64,000 nt of DNA. Origin: Saxidomus purpurata (taxonomy: Eukaryota; Mollusca; Bivalvia; Venerida; Veneridae). Shown in pieces: positions 39,201-50,917 of the stretch. Every line of letters begins with the position of its first letter. Position 1 is the stretch's first letter. Both the position numbers and the translations under genes were made by a program. Location of the stretch: contig JAFMSR010000005.1 of NCBI GenBank assembly GCA_022818135.1, forward strand, positions 18,227,716-18,291,715, given 5' to 3'. A model generated the notes under the pieces. It worked only from the letters and a program-made list of their open reading frames with translations. It had not been told where the DNA came from and made no database searches.

Positions 39201-40414
39201 AGATAATTAAATAGGGACATTATTATGTTTCAGTTTGAGAGACAAGTTTGTGTGATGAAATACAGATCCCAAAAAAAACTTGCAGAATGACAGAAGACAG
39301 GAGACCATGAGGTTTTTACTCAATGAGGTCGTTTCAATGACTCTTGAAAATAAGGAAGCTGTCTTTCCAATAGAACTCCATTGCGCATTATATTAAATGA
39401 CAGTACTACAGAGCATGTAAAAGTACCCAAACACTACAAACTGACCGCTTTTTCAGGTACTATTGTATGTAACACTGGCAGTAGTTACATTAGCTGTTCA
39501 AGCATCACTCATGTGACACATACAATTCTAATGTAAGTGTTTTATTATGACAGCAGTTCTAAGTCTTCATTTTTAGCAGCTTTATATTGTCTGTGAAAAA
39601 AACAATCCACATAATGGACATACAAGGCTTCAGTACTCATCTGAGACCATCATTGAGTTAACTTACATGAGGAGTTTTGTAAAATATAGTGTTTGTTAAA
39701 TGTAAAAAAAAGTTTTTATCATGCAAAACCAAGACTGTATGTGAAGTGTTACACATCACATTACATAAGAATTCCAGATCAAGAAAGATTGAAAACGGAT
39801 ACAAAAGCAATTTTTATTTCCTGCATTTTGTTTATTAAGAAAAACGACTAGCCCTTAAAAGGATTTTCTTTTAAAAGGAAAGTATGTCAATAATTTAATG
39901 AAAGTGTAGGAAAGTTAAGCTTTCCATTTTATCTTTAGATTCCTAGCCGTTATCATATTGAAATAACAATATGGCAGCATATCTGTGTAACACACCTGAG
40001 CATGCCATATTATAGTAGTATTATTTGAAAAACCAAAATCATGCTTAATGTTTGCCAAGTGTTTTAGTATTGATAAAACTGCACATATTGAACTGAATAG
40101 ACAGCTGATGTTGTTGCTTAAACTGATGTCAAAAAGTTTCTAAACTGTGTCTGTCTCAACATTTTCATGCTCAAGGCTATGGTACAGCTTAGTGAATATA
40201 TAGCCATCTTGTTCTAATGTCATATTTATTTCATGATTTATTTGGTTGAAATACTGCTTGTTCTGGTGCATCATTATGTAGTGCAGTATTTGTGACAACC
40301 AAGGGATTGAGGATGAGTTCCACTAGTACTGTATCACTTTAAATGTACAAAGACACAGGTCACAGCTGAAATCAGCCATATATGAGCTCTGTTATGTGAA
40401 AAAACATCATTCAT
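33277..40414 (+). other. Intron sequence, mostly plain
   Basis: About 7 kb with no supported exon. An old dispersed repeat may lie at 33440-33810, ending in the perfect 18-bp palindrome CATGAGATGCATCTCATG (33783-33800). Other open frames (34890-35346, 36234-36464, 37080-37316) have no support. Confidence 0.5.
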
Positions 40415-40923
40415 CAGAGCTACAGATAAGGTTTTGGTGTAATTGGGTATTTACCCCATTACTTTTTCACCAATTGCTTTTTTTAGTTTTCTAATGAGTA
40501 AAAAAATTTTTTTTACCCCATTATATTTTGATCATTTGCTTTTTTTCCAGAAAGCAATTGCTTTTCTTACAAAATGATTTGCGTATTGGGCCTCGTGAAG
40601 ACATTTTGCTTGTTTACAAATGAAGCCGGATATCCTAAATCTCTGCCGAGACTGGTTTACAACTTGATTAAAAAACGAAACGGACAAAAAGGACTGTCCC
40701 TTTCGATTCCACGTTCGCTATTGAGTGGAAAGGAATTGCGCGCTGGAACAGTCTATAAAAACGATTTCCGTTTATTTACTTTCGATACGCACTGATTTTA
40801 AAAGCAAATGCGTAAACTTATTTTCCTTTGCTTTTCTGTACGCTAGGGTTGCTATTTCAATTGCTTTTTTGCCGATTTTGTTTGTGTACACTTACGCAAA
40901 TACGCAGCTTATCTGTAGCTCTG
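40415..40923. mobile_element. Non-autonomous DNA element with 16-bp perfect terminal inverted repeats
   Basis: CAGAGCTACAGATAAG at 40415-40430 is matched by its exact reverse complement CTTATCTGTAGCTCTG at 40908-40923, 509 bp end to end. The interior differs in composition from the flanks, with repeated ATTGCTTTT words near both ends and a more GC- and CpG-rich centre. The CAGAG start is hAT-like, but I could not establish a clean 8-bp target duplication. The frames at 40574-40795 and 40725-40931 lie inside; neither has a recognised domain. Confidence 0.6.
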
Positions 40924-42318
40924 GTTCATGATTGCTGTTACTGTGTATAGCCAGTTTTCTTGTTGATTTGTTTCCCTGTACATCCGGCTAAGTCAAATAC
41001 ATCTATATTATACTAACACTTAAACACCATCTGAGAAAAATATATTTCCTGAAGTGTTGTCTGATATCAAATCAAATGTGAGTAATCTAGCTTCAATGTC
41101 AACTGCATCATTGACCAAACCCTCTAGACACTTTCTCATCACATTAGGTAGAGTTCTATATGATACATTATTTTACACCCATGAAAGGCTGTTATAGGAT
41201 GAGTTGCGCCTTGTTGAAAGATACGGTATTTTCTGATCTATCTTTATTATATGCAAGGCCTTTAATAGAATCAGAAAGAAGCATCATTCATGTTCACAGT
41301 CATTGAAGGTAGCTTGTTTTCTCCTTAAAATATTTTGTTCATGTCAGAGGTACTGTTAACGGGGTAATGTACAGAATGCATCTGCTAAGTATTTCTTTAC
41401 ATTTCTTGTCCTATTTTTCCCCTAAAACCTTTAAAGCAGGCACTGAATTGATGCATTGAGAATACTGAAATAAAGTGTTTTAATTATTACTACAGGAAAA
41501 TATGACAAACAAATAGTGCTAACATGACATGCAATCGTTATATAAAACAAAAATTAGCAAACAGTACATGTGCTGATGTCCGAATGGTTAAGCATTGCTC
41601 TATCTCTATCTGGTTCACTTGTGTTATACTGGAGAACCTTGATGCATGTAGCAAAAGCAATGACATTTCACTGTTCTATATTCAACCTTACCGTTTCTTA
41701 CATTTGTTTATATATATCTATATTAACCATAGGTGTGCAAGTCTATTAGCTAGAGATGCTTGCTTGGTGGTGTAGAGGTTTTTCTTCTCAAATTTGACTT
41801 AATACTTATATAATACAAAACAATTTCAAGAAATTTGCAGCACACCACTGTTGCTCATACTTTCGTGGCATGAGAAGTTTCATCCATCAATGATTCAATC
41901 TGTTACTATGCTGCATTTGACCTGACTTCCTAGCAGCAACCATGATGAATGATTTATCAAATGCCTTTAAAAAATTAATGATTGGAAGCTTGAATATTTT
42001 CTTTGAGCAATGACTTGTATTTTTTGCTTCACTGATGTATGACAGTATCAAGGACTTAAGTTCCATGAAGGTCTAACTAAAACATACTTGCCTACCGGTA
42101 GCTGTGTTTCCTTATCAATATGCAAACCAAAGTACTATGGATGGCTTTCTAATTTTGTTATCATCAGAGACTAGTCTACTTTTTTTTAAAAAACCTCCCT
42201 TTCATGCATACAAATGGAGCATTTTTTACTAGTGTAGAAGCCCTGTGACTTTGTCCATTTACAGGAGTTGAAATTTTTGTTTTAAAAATACAAAAAAGTA
42301 GCTCTTTGAAACTATTTT
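40924..42318 (+). other. Intron sequence, nothing recognised
   Basis: AT-rich. The open frame 41524-41775 has no splice or domain support. Confidence 0.55.
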
Positions 42319-42453
42319 TACCAGCTATTTGCTACAGACAATATGTACCAGCTATTTGCTACAGACAATATGTACCAGCTATTTGCTACAGACAATATGT
42401 ACCAGCTATTTGCTACAGACAATATGTACCAGCTATTTGCTACAAACTATATT
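42319..42453 (+). repeat. 27-bp tandem repeat, five copies
   Basis: TACCAGCTATTTGCTACAGACAATATG repeated, the first four copies almost perfect and the last diverging to ACAAACTATAT. Confidence 0.95.
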
Positions 42454-45400
42454 AACTAGCTCTTTGTGCTCTTGCTGAAATAGGTAACCATTTCTCATCC
42501 ACGTCCCACGAACAGCTGCCATACTCCAGCTCAGACCAATAACTTCCAGGGTTCTGTATCCGTTGCAAGCCCACAGCCGACAAGATTTTATTCTCCAATT
42601 AGTTTATTAACTAAATACTTGTATCTCTGATATCTTGAAGGATATACCAGTGCATTAGAATATAGATCAATACAGAAGTCCCCAAGTGAAGGATCTACAA
42701 GATAAGCCATGTGTCAATGTTTACTGGGTGATCATCCTTCCATAAGAATGTATGCATTTACATGACCAGACCCGCCATCAATAAAAAATCTCACATCTCA
42801 AGCACATCTCACATCTTCAGCATGTCTGATGTTAAAATATTATTTTGTCTCCCTGCGTTTGGTTCAGACTGTGTCTTGCTTTCCCCCTTATATGATATAT
42901 AAGGTTTCTGAACAAATGACCATGCCAAATACAACACATGCAACACACAAATGGCATCATAGAGTTTCTTGATACCAATAATAGTCATCAACAGAAGACT
43001 TAAAGAGGCAAATAGTTAAAAAGATGAAAAAAAAATTAAATTCGCATATGTGGCTTGGATGTAACAGGAAGGTAAATGGTGAAAAATGCAAAGTATAAAC
43101 TTAGTCAGGAGGCAAACAATGGCAATCATGAAAGTGCAAGGTATTCTGGTAGAGTAACAAAGACTTCAAGTTAGCAAAGCACCTACAGTACCAAATAATT
43201 CTAATTTTCCTTGCACTTTTCAACTCTTTAAGGACTGCAAAATGAACACATTTACAAACTGGACTAATTGGACTAATTGCAACATCCCTGATAATGAATG
43301 CCAAAATTTGTAACTTTTTCAAATTAAATATTAAGACTTGAAGTGAGATATTCTATAAGTCATTCTCCCTGCAGTATTACATATTTTAACAGTGCGACTA
43401 TCTTTATATAAATCTTTTATGTAATTCCATCAAACTGATCATGTTTCAAATACTTCTTCTACTTTGTATATTCATTCTTCTCATCCACTGTTCTGTCACC
43501 ATGAACTTTGTTCTCTATATACTGTATATATTATTCATGACTTATATTTCATAAGAACTCAAAGAGGAATTTGCTGGGATAAATCCACAGAAGTTTTATT
43601 TTTCTATAACTCAGTTTTTAAGATGTGACAAGGTCAAATTTAAGTTAACAAATATAATGTGCTTGAAAACATCAAGGCAATATCCTTAATTATCAAATCA
43701 ACAAAGCTCAATTTTAAACAGGCCATGTAAAATGGACAAGAAATTCATTCTGAGTTAGGGCAACAGTTTCCTTATAGTCACAACTGACTGCCTTCTGTCA
43801 TCAGTGGTAAAATACTATTGTGGGTAAATATAAAACTATTTTAAAATGACATTTGTGAAACAGCATGCAATTTTTCTGCCTTTGTTCATTAAAATTGTGG
43901 AATTTTTGTTGTAAAGAGCCACTCCACAAAAACAGAGCATGTTTGAAACCTATTCCCGACACAACTAAAATCAAATCAAACCATTTGGGGCGAAGTTTTG
44001 AATACAATTGCAAAGTTAAGTTTCAAAGCTTCCTTCAAATTGCAATAACATAAATTGCATTGTCTAATTCTTACAGGAAGAAATGACAAACTGTTTCCTT
44101 TTTGAGCTGTGTAAGAATTTTCTGCAATTTGAAACCATCCGTTATAAGACATTCATCAAAAAACTGTAATAGTGAAATTTTACACCTATTATCCACCTTA
44201 ATTCTATCATCAAAGCCACATGACAATATTATGGCAAACAGATAAAGACATTTTTCAATTTCAAGTTTGAATATGCCTATAAATGAATTATTTGAAAGGT
44301 TTTTCATCACAATTTTATGACTTGTTAAGGGAACAGTACATCGATTCAACATACACACACCGTTCTACTGGCAGGTTTCACACATTAGACAATCTTTTCT
44401 TGGTAGTAAAATACTTGTTTAAGTTTCCTTTAAAATGGTGAGTAAGAATATATTTAAACAGATTGAAAGGAAATATAGTGTTTGTTGCTTTTTAAGAAAT
44501 CTGTTGAAAAATTCAAAAGCGTCATGTTACGACATTTCCATTGTTATAAAATATGTGACAAAGCTGGCAGACAAATAGATACCAATCTTTTATCCAAACT
44601 ATGTAATGTAGAATTTGTTTAACTTCCTTAAGGCAATAAATAGGGGACTGGTTCAAAATATTTCCTGTCAAAACAAATCCTTTGTATAATGATAGAGAAT
44701 TACAACAATGGATTGACTTACACTTAGGGCACAATTAACTTATCAGCAGGCATTCATAAAAGAGCATTATTGTACTGAAGCTTAGCAATTATCAACCAAT
44801 TAGGAAATCATTTTCACCACAGGGTGTTATTAAAGCAAAACACTAAGTTTGAAGACGCTTTTAAAGTCTTTTTTTCTTCATTTTTTTAAAAAAAAGGATC
44901 ATGTCTGCTCTACTTTTAAAATAAACTACAGTTTGCCTGCATCTTTTTCCCCCAGTCAAGATGAGCGCTGGGTTATTTGTTGACAGAAAATTAATTTCTT
45001 CTATTTATAAAAAATATCTAACCTAACATTACGCAGTTTTACAGCTTCAAATTATCAAACCATAGCCTTGAGAAGTCTTTACTGAGAATCAAAATATCAT
45101 TTAATTCATTTCTGAAAATCCTTCAGCAATCAAAAATGAAAACAACTATTTGACAAAAAAAAGTCTACTGCCCTTTGCAGACCAAGTTGTGAACCATTTC
45201 CCCCCAAAAAATAATAAACAACATGGGATAAAACATATAATTTGAAGAAACACAAGAGGAATCCTAAGTATTTTAACTCGTTGTGAACATGAAACAGTAA
45301 CTTCGTTCTTTCCCTATCAGTCATTAAAGTCCGGCACTTCAGTCCATATGTAGAATTCGGAAGTTATTACAAGCTAGCACTTGATGTCTGTCAAGATGTT

Positions 45401-46321
45401 TTAACTTCCACCTTGTGTTTTTTACCAAGTGTAAATGAATGTATATGAATATAAATGACATTCTACCATAAAAGAAACCTTTACTGTTGTTATGGGACCC
45501 CTAGATAAAAGTGTTCTATTTGAAAATAAAGACATAAAGCCTGTAAATGACTTCATTGTTAATTTATGACCAGAGTGAATATATCAGTTACAGTAATTTA
45601 CCATAACAGCTGAAATGGGTGCACTAAAGCACTATTAGTGTTCAAAGGTAAATCAAACTAAGGAGTTGCCTCAGTATTTGTCATAATTATATTGTCCATT
45701 TCTAGTCTATGGAAATCATTACTTTCCAAGTGTTTGATCCTAGTATTTTAAAAGGAAAATGATGTTTTGCACCAACTTTGTGGGGACAACCTGGAAGTAG
45801 AATATTGTGGGCAACTCCTGCCATTACACTTTAGGTGTATGTAAAACTGACTTATTCAAAATAAAGCAAAGTTTTGTAAAATCGTTCTACACTTGTATCT
45901 AATATCACATGACCTCAAAAGAATAAAATATTTTAAAATACCCAGTAAACAACTTGAATTACAAATGAAACGCACATATACAGAAATTTAAAACTTCCTC
46001 AACCCCTTTACAATACACAAAAAGGTGGAAAACAAAACTATCTGTTGAAATATCAGGCAACTAAATTTACATCAATACATGAAACAAATAATACACACAA
46101 GCTGTGACAGTATGTACAACATCCTTCTGTTTGTTCATAAAACATCCCTCTTTTTCTATCATTTATAATACCAGTAAAAATGAGAAGTTATTTCCAAATT
46201 TGGTAGCTAATAATGTTTCAGCACCTGAGTCTGGCTCCATGTGATATATTATAATGGTTGGTTTCTACAGCAACCAAAACATATTAGTATATTTCCTCAC
46301 AATAATGCGAATAAATCTTAC
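42454..46321 (+). other. Intron 1 next to exon 1, nothing recognised
   Basis: AT-rich. Frames at 42809-42991, 43101-43322, 43801-44053, 44071-44358, 44522-44734 and 45130-45324 have no splice context. Confidence 0.55.
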
Positions 46322-46540
46322 CTTTCTACAAACGGCTAAAGTTAGAGGTTGAAATGCGGCAGCGGTAGCCTGTAGCGGTTGTGGTGTAGCTGTTATTGGT
46401 ACCAAGTAGGGATCAGCAATGGATGGTGAAGTGACGGCGGTCAGTATCTGCTGAGGTGGTAATTCAGTTGCTATTGGGGTGTGGGCTCCTAAAGCTGGAA
46501 TAGCTGGCTGTCCGAGAGGGTAACTGTAAGCTACGTACAT
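46322..46540 (-). CDS. PTBP: First coding exon of a PTBP-family (polypyrimidine tract-binding protein) gene
   Basis: Encodes residues 1-73 of a PTB/hnRNP I-like RNA-binding protein, a nuclear splicing regulator with four RRMs that binds pyrimidine-rich RNA. The ATG is at 46540. The exon ends in a complete AAG codon followed by the donor GTAAGATT (46314-46321), so it is phase 0. The last residues, LAVCRK, join in frame to RGSDEL of the exon at 5159-5254, giving AVCRKRGSDEL. Vertebrate PTBP1 and PTBP2 have AVGTKRGSDEL and AVGVKRGSDEL at this place. The rest of the exon is a low-complexity Pro/Ala/Thr/Gln-rich stretch without a domain. It is much longer than the roughly 14 residues vertebrates have before this motif, so it is an N-terminal extension. 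Identity rests on the downstream motif plus phase agreement; the extension itself would not be diagnostic. Confidence 0.85.
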
Positions 46541-46569
46541 TATACACCTGCACGGCGATCACTGAGCAT
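46540..46569 (-). promoter_or_regulatory. Upstream ORF overlapping the main start codon
   Basis: ATG CTC ... GTA TAA encodes nine codons plus stop. The final A of TAA is the first base of the main PTBP ATG. Such an arrangement can favour termination-reinitiation or reduce translation of the main frame. Whether it is used is unknown. Confidence 0.45.
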
Positions 46570-46880
46570 ATTATACAACGAGCTATAGGTATTGGTATTC
46601 ACACTTCCTCTCCTAGTGTTACTAAAAATAGCCCTGATGTGACTGATTCCAATGCCGTGTGTCTCAACAGATCTCTCGGTGTCAGTCTGCTTTACTCAAC
46701 TGTCGTCAGGACATTAAATTATGATTTAATAGTTAACTCCCAATTTATCTATCCGCAGAAAAACTGTGACATAAAGACGATACGGAAACAAATGTGATGT
46801 GACACGAGGTATGTACACTCTGTAAATGATATCAGCTCAGTCGATCAACCACACTGGGAAGTGTGTCCTCGTTTTATAAA
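46541..46880 (-). promoter_or_regulatory. TATA-box promoter and 5' leader of the PTBP-family gene
   Basis: On the minus strand TATAAAA lies at 46878-46872 within GTTTTATAAAACGAGG. A start site about 30 nt downstream would fall near 46845-46855 and give a leader of roughly 310 nt if it is unspliced. The leader has several short upstream reading frames. The last starts at 46569 and its TAA overlaps the main ATG by one base (TAATG, 46542-46538). The start site is inferred from spacing only. Confidence 0.55.
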
Positions 46881-48180
46881 ACTCTCTGATCAATACATCG
46901 AAATTATCATCAGATAATCAGTTCCTGTCAGCTCTTCACCAATGCATAATGCACTTTCGATTTGTACTAAGTTAACAATTATTTAGCTATCACTTATTGT
47001 CCAGATTTCCTGCACAATTAACTTGTGACTAACAAAAACTACTTAAAACTCTCCAAATAAGGCAGAAAAAGTCTTGAAAGTAAACAATATTCTCCTGTTT
47101 ACATCAATAAGTCAAGTTTAACCCTTAAAACATGTCCTGTTTCACAGATACTAGGAAAGACAATAATTACTGAAGTGTACACTAGAGATATAAATTTTAG
47201 CCCCAAGCTTAGATCTATGGAATATTTTCACTTTATAATCAAACACCCTCAATTCACACTACCATCACTACAATATGATAGAACAAAATTTTGCTATGTC
47301 TATATTAAAGCTTTTACCGATTGAATAAATATTGACTCTTACTGGCCAGCATTGACAGAGAAAATTTACGACAAAGACTTGAGGAGATCATGTGACCATT
47401 ATATAAAATCGGAGCTAAATTACACCCCATTCAGGTGACAATGGGGAAAGGTTTTATTTTACATTTAATATGTCCCATACAAGGCTGAAACCATAATTAT
47501 TGACATGAAATTTATTTTTTCAACTCTGTATGCACAGACATTAGTGTTTTCATCGTATTACAGCAAAACTACGGAAACTAACACAACATACAACAGTATA
47601 ATGAATATTTATGGAAAGTTTTTTTCAACTCTTCTTTTTTTGTTATTGAATGAAAATGAAGATTTTCATGAAAAAAAAGTCAATAGACATTAGGTCATGT
47701 GCTTAAAGTCATAACCCACAATGATTGAGGTTAATGTTCCGTTTCAACAGTCAAAACACGCAGACATTTAAACTTGAAAAACAATAGATTGTCTAACTTT
47801 ATTCTTTTAAGATTAAATTTCCGCTTTAAGAGATTTAAATTTGTTTTATTTCCTCTGCTCAGCTGAAAAAACAAATTCTCGAAATAAGAACAAAGTGAAA
47901 CTTGTAATACCTTAAGTATCTTGTTAACAGCTCCCGAGTTACTGAAAACTAAAAGCAAGTAGAACAATAAAGTACAGGTTTAAGTTTTAATGTCTGATGG
48001 TGACAATGAACCTACATTGGCACCAGTGATTCAATTTTTTTTTTCAAGTTATTGTTTCAAAATTAAGTGTCAATAAAATATGACAGGTGTTTTCTGTATT
48101 TAATTGTCTCAGTCCTCTGACCATTTACATTAACTCTGACATACACATATTGGGGTTTCACTTAATTATTTTACAGGCAG
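46881..48180 (+). other. Sequence upstream of the PTBP promoter
   Basis: AT-rich intergenic sequence. It may hold control elements, but I cannot name any with confidence. The frames 47505-47693 and 47731-47967 are unsupported. Confidence 0.45.
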
Positions 48181-48345
48181 ACAGACAATGGAAAGATCAG
48201 AATGAAGCCCCCTATCCTCCATAAGAAATTGTGAACTTTCTCACATAAAGATACAGGGTATGGTCAGAAGTGGATGGGGGCTCAAACCCATGACACTCAA
48301 TCAATTAGAGCTAAATTACTAGCAATTCAAGGCCACTGACTTTTT
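48181..48345 (-). mobile_element. tRNA-derived SINE copy A
   Basis: On the minus strand TTAGCTCTAATTGATTGAG and GGGTTTGAGCCCC (B-box-like, about 48277-48289) are followed by a body containing AGAAAGTTCACAATTTCTTATGGAGG. A diverged copy in the same orientation lies about 0.5 kb away (48700-48868). Confidence 0.5.
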
Positions 48346-48699
48346 ATCTTTTTTTTTACCAAGAATAAGCAATTATGCTTTACTGTTTATGTACAAAATG
48401 CATACAACTTTTGACAAACAAAAATTGCCTCATTTGTATTACTTACACATCCTTTCATTGTTCGAAATTTGTAATTATATACATGTATCTCCATATTTCA
48501 TGTTTCATATAATATGTTCATGCCATGTATAAGTATACACTCTTCTTATGAAGGAAATAAAGAATTATCTACCTTTCTTTCCATTTGAGTTCTATTGCAG
48601 GGTTTCCCATGGTCACATTCAAAATATTTGATTCCATATATATATATCCAAAGCCTGACTAGTGGTTTCAGGAGATTTGTTTCATTTTCTAGATATAAA

Positions 48700-48868
48700 T
48701 AAAGGGAAGATTTAAAATGAAGGCCCCCCTTGAAGAGGTTGAGTATTTTGAACTTTACTTAAAGCCATATAGGGAATATTATCAGAAGAAAAATGGACTG
48801 AGGGGATCAAACCATGTCAGGATCAATTATTTGAGCTAAATTACTAGCAATTAAAAGCCACTACTGGC
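48700..48868 (-). mobile_element. tRNA-derived SINE copy B
   Basis: Diverged copy of the element at 48181-48345. It shares GAGCTAAATTACTAGCAATT, a weaker B box (GGTTTGATCCCC on the minus strand) and the AATGAAGGCCCCCC end. Confidence 0.5.
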
Positions 48869-49203
48869 TTTCCAGAAGCAATTAAAGTTGACTTAATTTG
48901 ATAGGGTAAAAATAATGCCATATTTTTTGACAAATAAAAATGTTTGCCAATCATTTGTATAGGGTACAAAAGAAACATGATAATTAAATTTGTGAAATTA
49001 CATTGAATTCCAGGCAATAGTTTATGTTTAGTTCAAATTAATTTTTATGGATACCAGACACCCAGTGCATAGCTCACCCTAAGCACATAAACTGGTTAGA
49101 AACCCAGAGGTAGTCTCACGTGTATCGGTACTTTACACTGGTCATGTAAACATGAACCAAGGGGTCTATTCGTGAAACAGCTAGGGTCTGGTACCCGGAT
49201 TAT

Positions 49204-49634
49204 TAGGGATGTCATTGATTAAAATTTTTGTATCGATATATCAATTTAGAAATATCGACGATACAGCGATATATCGATACACGGGCGTAAAAAAGTCACT
49301 TACTATACATTCTACCAAATCTCTGGACAATATTTGTACTAAACATATGGTTCTGGTCTATAATATATATCAACCCTTGCGGTGATGAAATGTTTTTGCC
49401 AATAAGACCACATTTCATTAAATCTCCATTCGTTAGAAAAACACGGAACTCTGTGTAGAGTGATATTTGTTCATATTCCGGTTCAGTTTTGATGACATTT
49501 TCGAAAGTGAAACTGTAGATCATGGCACAGTAAAACATTATTCGATATACGATTTTTCAAAACGGCAATCGATATCGAATCGGAAGTGTTTGATCGTTGA
49601 TATATCGACATCGTTTGAATCGATTACATCCCTA
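49204..49634. mobile_element. hAT-type MITE with 8-bp target duplication
   Basis: 431 bp, with terminal inverted repeats TAGGGATGTCATTGATT (left) and TAGGGATGTAATCGATT (right, inverted), 15 of 17 identical. A perfect 8-bp duplication CGGATTAT flanks it (49196-49203 and 49635-49642). The interior is full of TATCGATATATCG palindromic words near both ends. An 8-bp duplication with a TAGGG terminus is the hAT hallmark. No transposase is encoded; frames at 49296-49538 and 49467-49667 are incidental. Confidence 0.92.
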
Positions 49635-49642
49635 CGGATTAT

Positions 49643-50401
49643 CTTGTATCCGTATCTTTCTCTCTAAAGGTCGTACCGTATATATACCTTGAAAAAGTAT
49701 GGTGGACCAGAAGTACATATAACACAGCAGTGCTGAGACGAGCTGAAACATGATATTCTGTCTTCTTGGCTTGCTTTTTCACTCTTTCATTATTGTTACA
49801 CACCATAAAATAACAATCTATTTATAATCTTTAAAAAGTACTACTATCTTGTTCTCCAGAAATAATATTTGAAGGAAGTATTTGCATTTAAATATTTATC
49901 TTACAATTTTTAACAACTAACACCTGTAAATTGAATATGGGAATTAGATATATGGTTACTCAAAAGGCTTCAGTGCAACTCTGTATAAATTTACTTTTTC
50001 TTTCCTTTTATATTCTTTATTTGTACACTCATGTATGATATACTTAATACTTTGAACTGTTTTAGAGCAAGTCTTAACATTAAAAATTCAACCCTGGGTC
50101 TGTTTGCACAAATTTTATTGAGGATGAATAATTAATTGTCAGTAGTCAAAGAGGCCATATACATGTAAAGTAAAGAGGGTGGCACTTGAAATGAATGCCA
50201 ATAAGTGATATCATCAAAGGAAAAACTACAAAACCATTCAACAAAATTCTTCTACATTTTAAAGTGCATCTACTGCATAACTCTGTGATCAGCCGTAAAC
50301 AGCATTTGCTATGTCACAATAACATTTATGTTGTCATTTCACTTTAACAATTAATTCCACATTTACCAACCAATCTCATAGACTTTACATCTTTGATTTA
50401 T
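49643..50401 (+). other. Intergenic sequence, nothing recognised
   Basis: AT-rich, no supported gene or repeat. Confidence 0.5.
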
Positions 50402-50917
50402 TTAAAGTCCATTACTAGCACCAAATCTGATTTTCTTTTAAATCTGGAATTGTAATGGGCGTCTTCTCAGAAGGAAAAATATGACATACTGCATCGATTG
50501 TGACCATATTGTGTTGAAAATTTGAGTTTAACAAAAGAATTAATAAATTAAATTTTGCCTTTTCAAAAACGAAAGTAGGTTTTCCAGTTTTCAAATATCT
50601 TTGTAAGTTTCCAGAAGTCTCCCAGAGAGAGGCTGTAAATAGGCTGTACAAAAATAAGCATGCCTATTTTGAATTATAATTGAAGAATTTTACTTCCAAT
50701 GACGTGCAAAGTATATCTCTGACTGTTTACAACATTCAATAAAGCAAAAGTAGGACAAAAAGACCACCCAGGTTAACTAAGGAAATACACAAACATTTAC
50801 TCGTTTTTCAAACAGGGATATACTCCACGTTTTCGAAGCTAGTTTCAAACTGTATTTTCCTATTACATTTCCAGATTTAAAAGAAAATTTGATTTGGGTG
50901 TTAGTAATGGACCTTTT
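50402..50917. mobile_element. Foldback/MITE element with ~59-bp terminal inverted repeats
   Basis: The left arm 50402-50460 (AAAGTCCATTACTAGCACC ... TTTTCTTTTAAATCTGGAA) is matched in inverse by 50859-50917, roughly 80-85% identical by eye. The loop of about 400 bp has no recognised coding sequence. Target duplication not identified. Confidence 0.75.

Larger units (their letters stand above)
5255..46321 (-). other. Intron 1 of the PTBP-family gene, about 41 kb
   Basis: The span between donor GTAAGATT at 46321 and the acceptor CAG at 5255-5257, assuming no intervening constitutive exon. I found no other exon of recognised PTB sequence inside it. It holds most of the mobile elements and minisatellites listed here, two candidate alternative first exons (9392, 18160) and an unassigned same-strand coding fragment (24365-24577). 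Confidence 0.75.
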
